Assembly: GCA_934717555.1 (NCBI GenBank)
Contig: CAKUYY010000084.1
Location: 1-5,530, forward strand
Direction: 5' to 3'
Origin: an uncultured Clostridium sp.
GTDB lineage: Bacteria > Bacillota > Clostridia > Oscillospirales > Acutalibacteraceae
Length of the DNA: 5,530 nt
A program made the position numbers and the translations under genes. The stretch's first letter is position 1. Every line of letters begins with the position of its first letter. This document shows positions 4,927 through 5,530 of the stretch, piece after piece. The notes below the pieces were generated by a model. That model was not told the DNA's origin, made no database searches, and saw only the letters and a list, made by a program, of their open reading frames with translations.

Positions 4927-5530
4927 ATGAAAACGTATCAGGTAGGTATTATCGGAGCAACAGGTATGGTGGGACAGCGTTTTGCCACACTGCTTGAAAA
5001 TCATCCGTGGTTTGATGTAAAGGTACTGGCGGCAAGCGCCCGTTCCGCTGGAAAAACCTATCGGGAGGCTCTGGGTAAACGCTGGGCCATGTCTGCCCCC
5101 ATCCCTTCCAAAATGGCGGATATGGTTATTTATGACGCCGTCGCCGACGTTGAAAAAATTGTTTCTCAGGTAGATTTTGTTTTCTGCGCTGTTGATATGA
5201 AAAAAGACGAAATCAAAAAGCTGGAAGAAACCTATGCCAAAGCGGAATGCCCTGTTATTTCCAATAATTCCGCCCACCGTTCCACCCCGGATGTCCCCAT
5301 GATTATCCCGGAAATCAATTCTGCGCACGCTCAGATTATCCCGGCCCAGCGCAAACGTTTGGGGACAAAACGCGGCTTTATCGCTGTAAAGTCCAACTGT
5401 TCCCTGCAAAGCTATGTTCCCGCAATTCATCCATTGATGGATCTGGGCGTTTCTAAAGTGTTGGCCTGTACCTATCAGGCGATTTCCGGCGCTGGCAAGA
5501 CTTTCGAGACCTGGCCGGAAATGGTGGATA
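4927..5530 (+). CDS. asd: Aspartate-semialdehyde dehydrogenase, 5' part
   Basis: The first 201 codons are visible; the gene runs off the right edge (family length is about 360). Asd reduces L-aspartyl-4-phosphate to aspartate-4-semialdehyde with NADPH, at the branch leading to lysine/diaminopimelate, threonine and methionine. The N-terminal NADP loop is GATGMVGQRF (10-19, with G10, G13 and G16). ASARSAGK (36-43) is a likely cofactor-phosphate region, and SNNSAHR (112-118) and the catalytic block SNCSLQSY (156-163) with nucleophile C158 follow. TYQAISGAG (182-190) is the next conserved block. The sequence style is that of the archaeal/fungal-like Asd group found in Clostridia. Position 156 is Ser where relatives of this group usually have Pro; this may be neutral. 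The start is the ATG ten bases after AGGAGG; an out-of-frame ATG at 4920 is too close to that site. Expression is controlled by the lysine riboswitch. Downstream dap genes are likely but outside the window. Confidence 0.95.
   Translation, partial: MKTYQVGIIGATGMVGQRFATLLENHPWFDVKVLAASARSAGKTYREALGKRWAMSAPIPSKMADMVIYDAVADVEKIVSQVDFVFCAVDMKKDEIKKLEETYAKAECPVISNNSAHRSTPDVPMIIPEINSAHAQIIPAQRKRLGTKRGFIAVKSNCSLQSYVPAIHPLMDLGVSKVLACTYQAISGAGKTFETWPEMVD

Noticed and set aside
4903..5430. Long minus-strand open frame (175 codons) opposite asd
   Set aside because: It is antisense to the clearly conserved asd frame, covers the asd ribosome binding site and has no recognisable domain; it is a shadow frame.
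1..5530. Mobile element, CRISPR array, tRNA or rRNA genes
   Set aside because: I saw no transposase, terminal inverted repeats, spaced direct repeats, cloverleaf or rRNA-like sequence anywhere in the window.

Overview
The window looks like chromosomal DNA of a low-to-moderate-GC Firmicute, most likely a gut-type Clostridium relative (Lachnospiraceae or Oscillospiraceae). The reasons are strong GGAGG-type ribosome binding sites, TTGACA/TATAAT-type promoters, a cysteine-rich KTR protein, an HMA protein encoded apart from its zinc/cadmium ATPase, and an L-box (lysine) riboswitch ahead of an Asd of the type with a GATGMVGQRF nucleotide-binding loop. This placement is an inference from gene style, not from a database match.

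Left part (1-930, minus strand): an apparent operon reads leftward in the order MarR-family regulator, small cysteine-rich KTR protein, ABC exporter. The exporter is cut by the window edge, so only its first 45 residues are visible. The first two genes overlap by ATGA. The promoter has a TTGACA box, a 17-bp spacer and a TACAAT box. One CCG-N4-CGG palindrome fills the spacer and a second covers the expected transcription start, so the simplest reading is an autorepressed MarR/exporter operon that responds to a drug or toxic compound.

Centre (999-3303, plus strand): divergent from that operon is a two-gene metal efflux unit, a 71-residue HMA protein with a CxxC metal site followed by a complete P1B-2 ATPase (Zn2+/Cd2+/Pb2+ type) that has no HMA domain of its own. 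A nested inverted repeat overlaps the -10 box and the start of the leader. It is a plausible site for a metal-sensing ArsR/SmtB-type repressor, but no such gene is in the window. A strong hairpin terminator follows the ATPase and could also stop transcripts coming from queA on the other strand.

Right part (3450-5530): queA (tRNA queuosine synthesis, minus strand) is complete and has its own promoter. Divergent from it, an extended -10 promoter drives a lysine riboswitch, then an intrinsic terminator, then asd (aspartate-semialdehyde dehydrogenase), which runs off the right edge. Lysine made through Asd would shut down asd transcription at this leader.

No mobile element, CRISPR array, tRNA or rRNA is visible. 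The gene families are all known; the most interesting parts are the regulatory sites between the divergent gene pairs.
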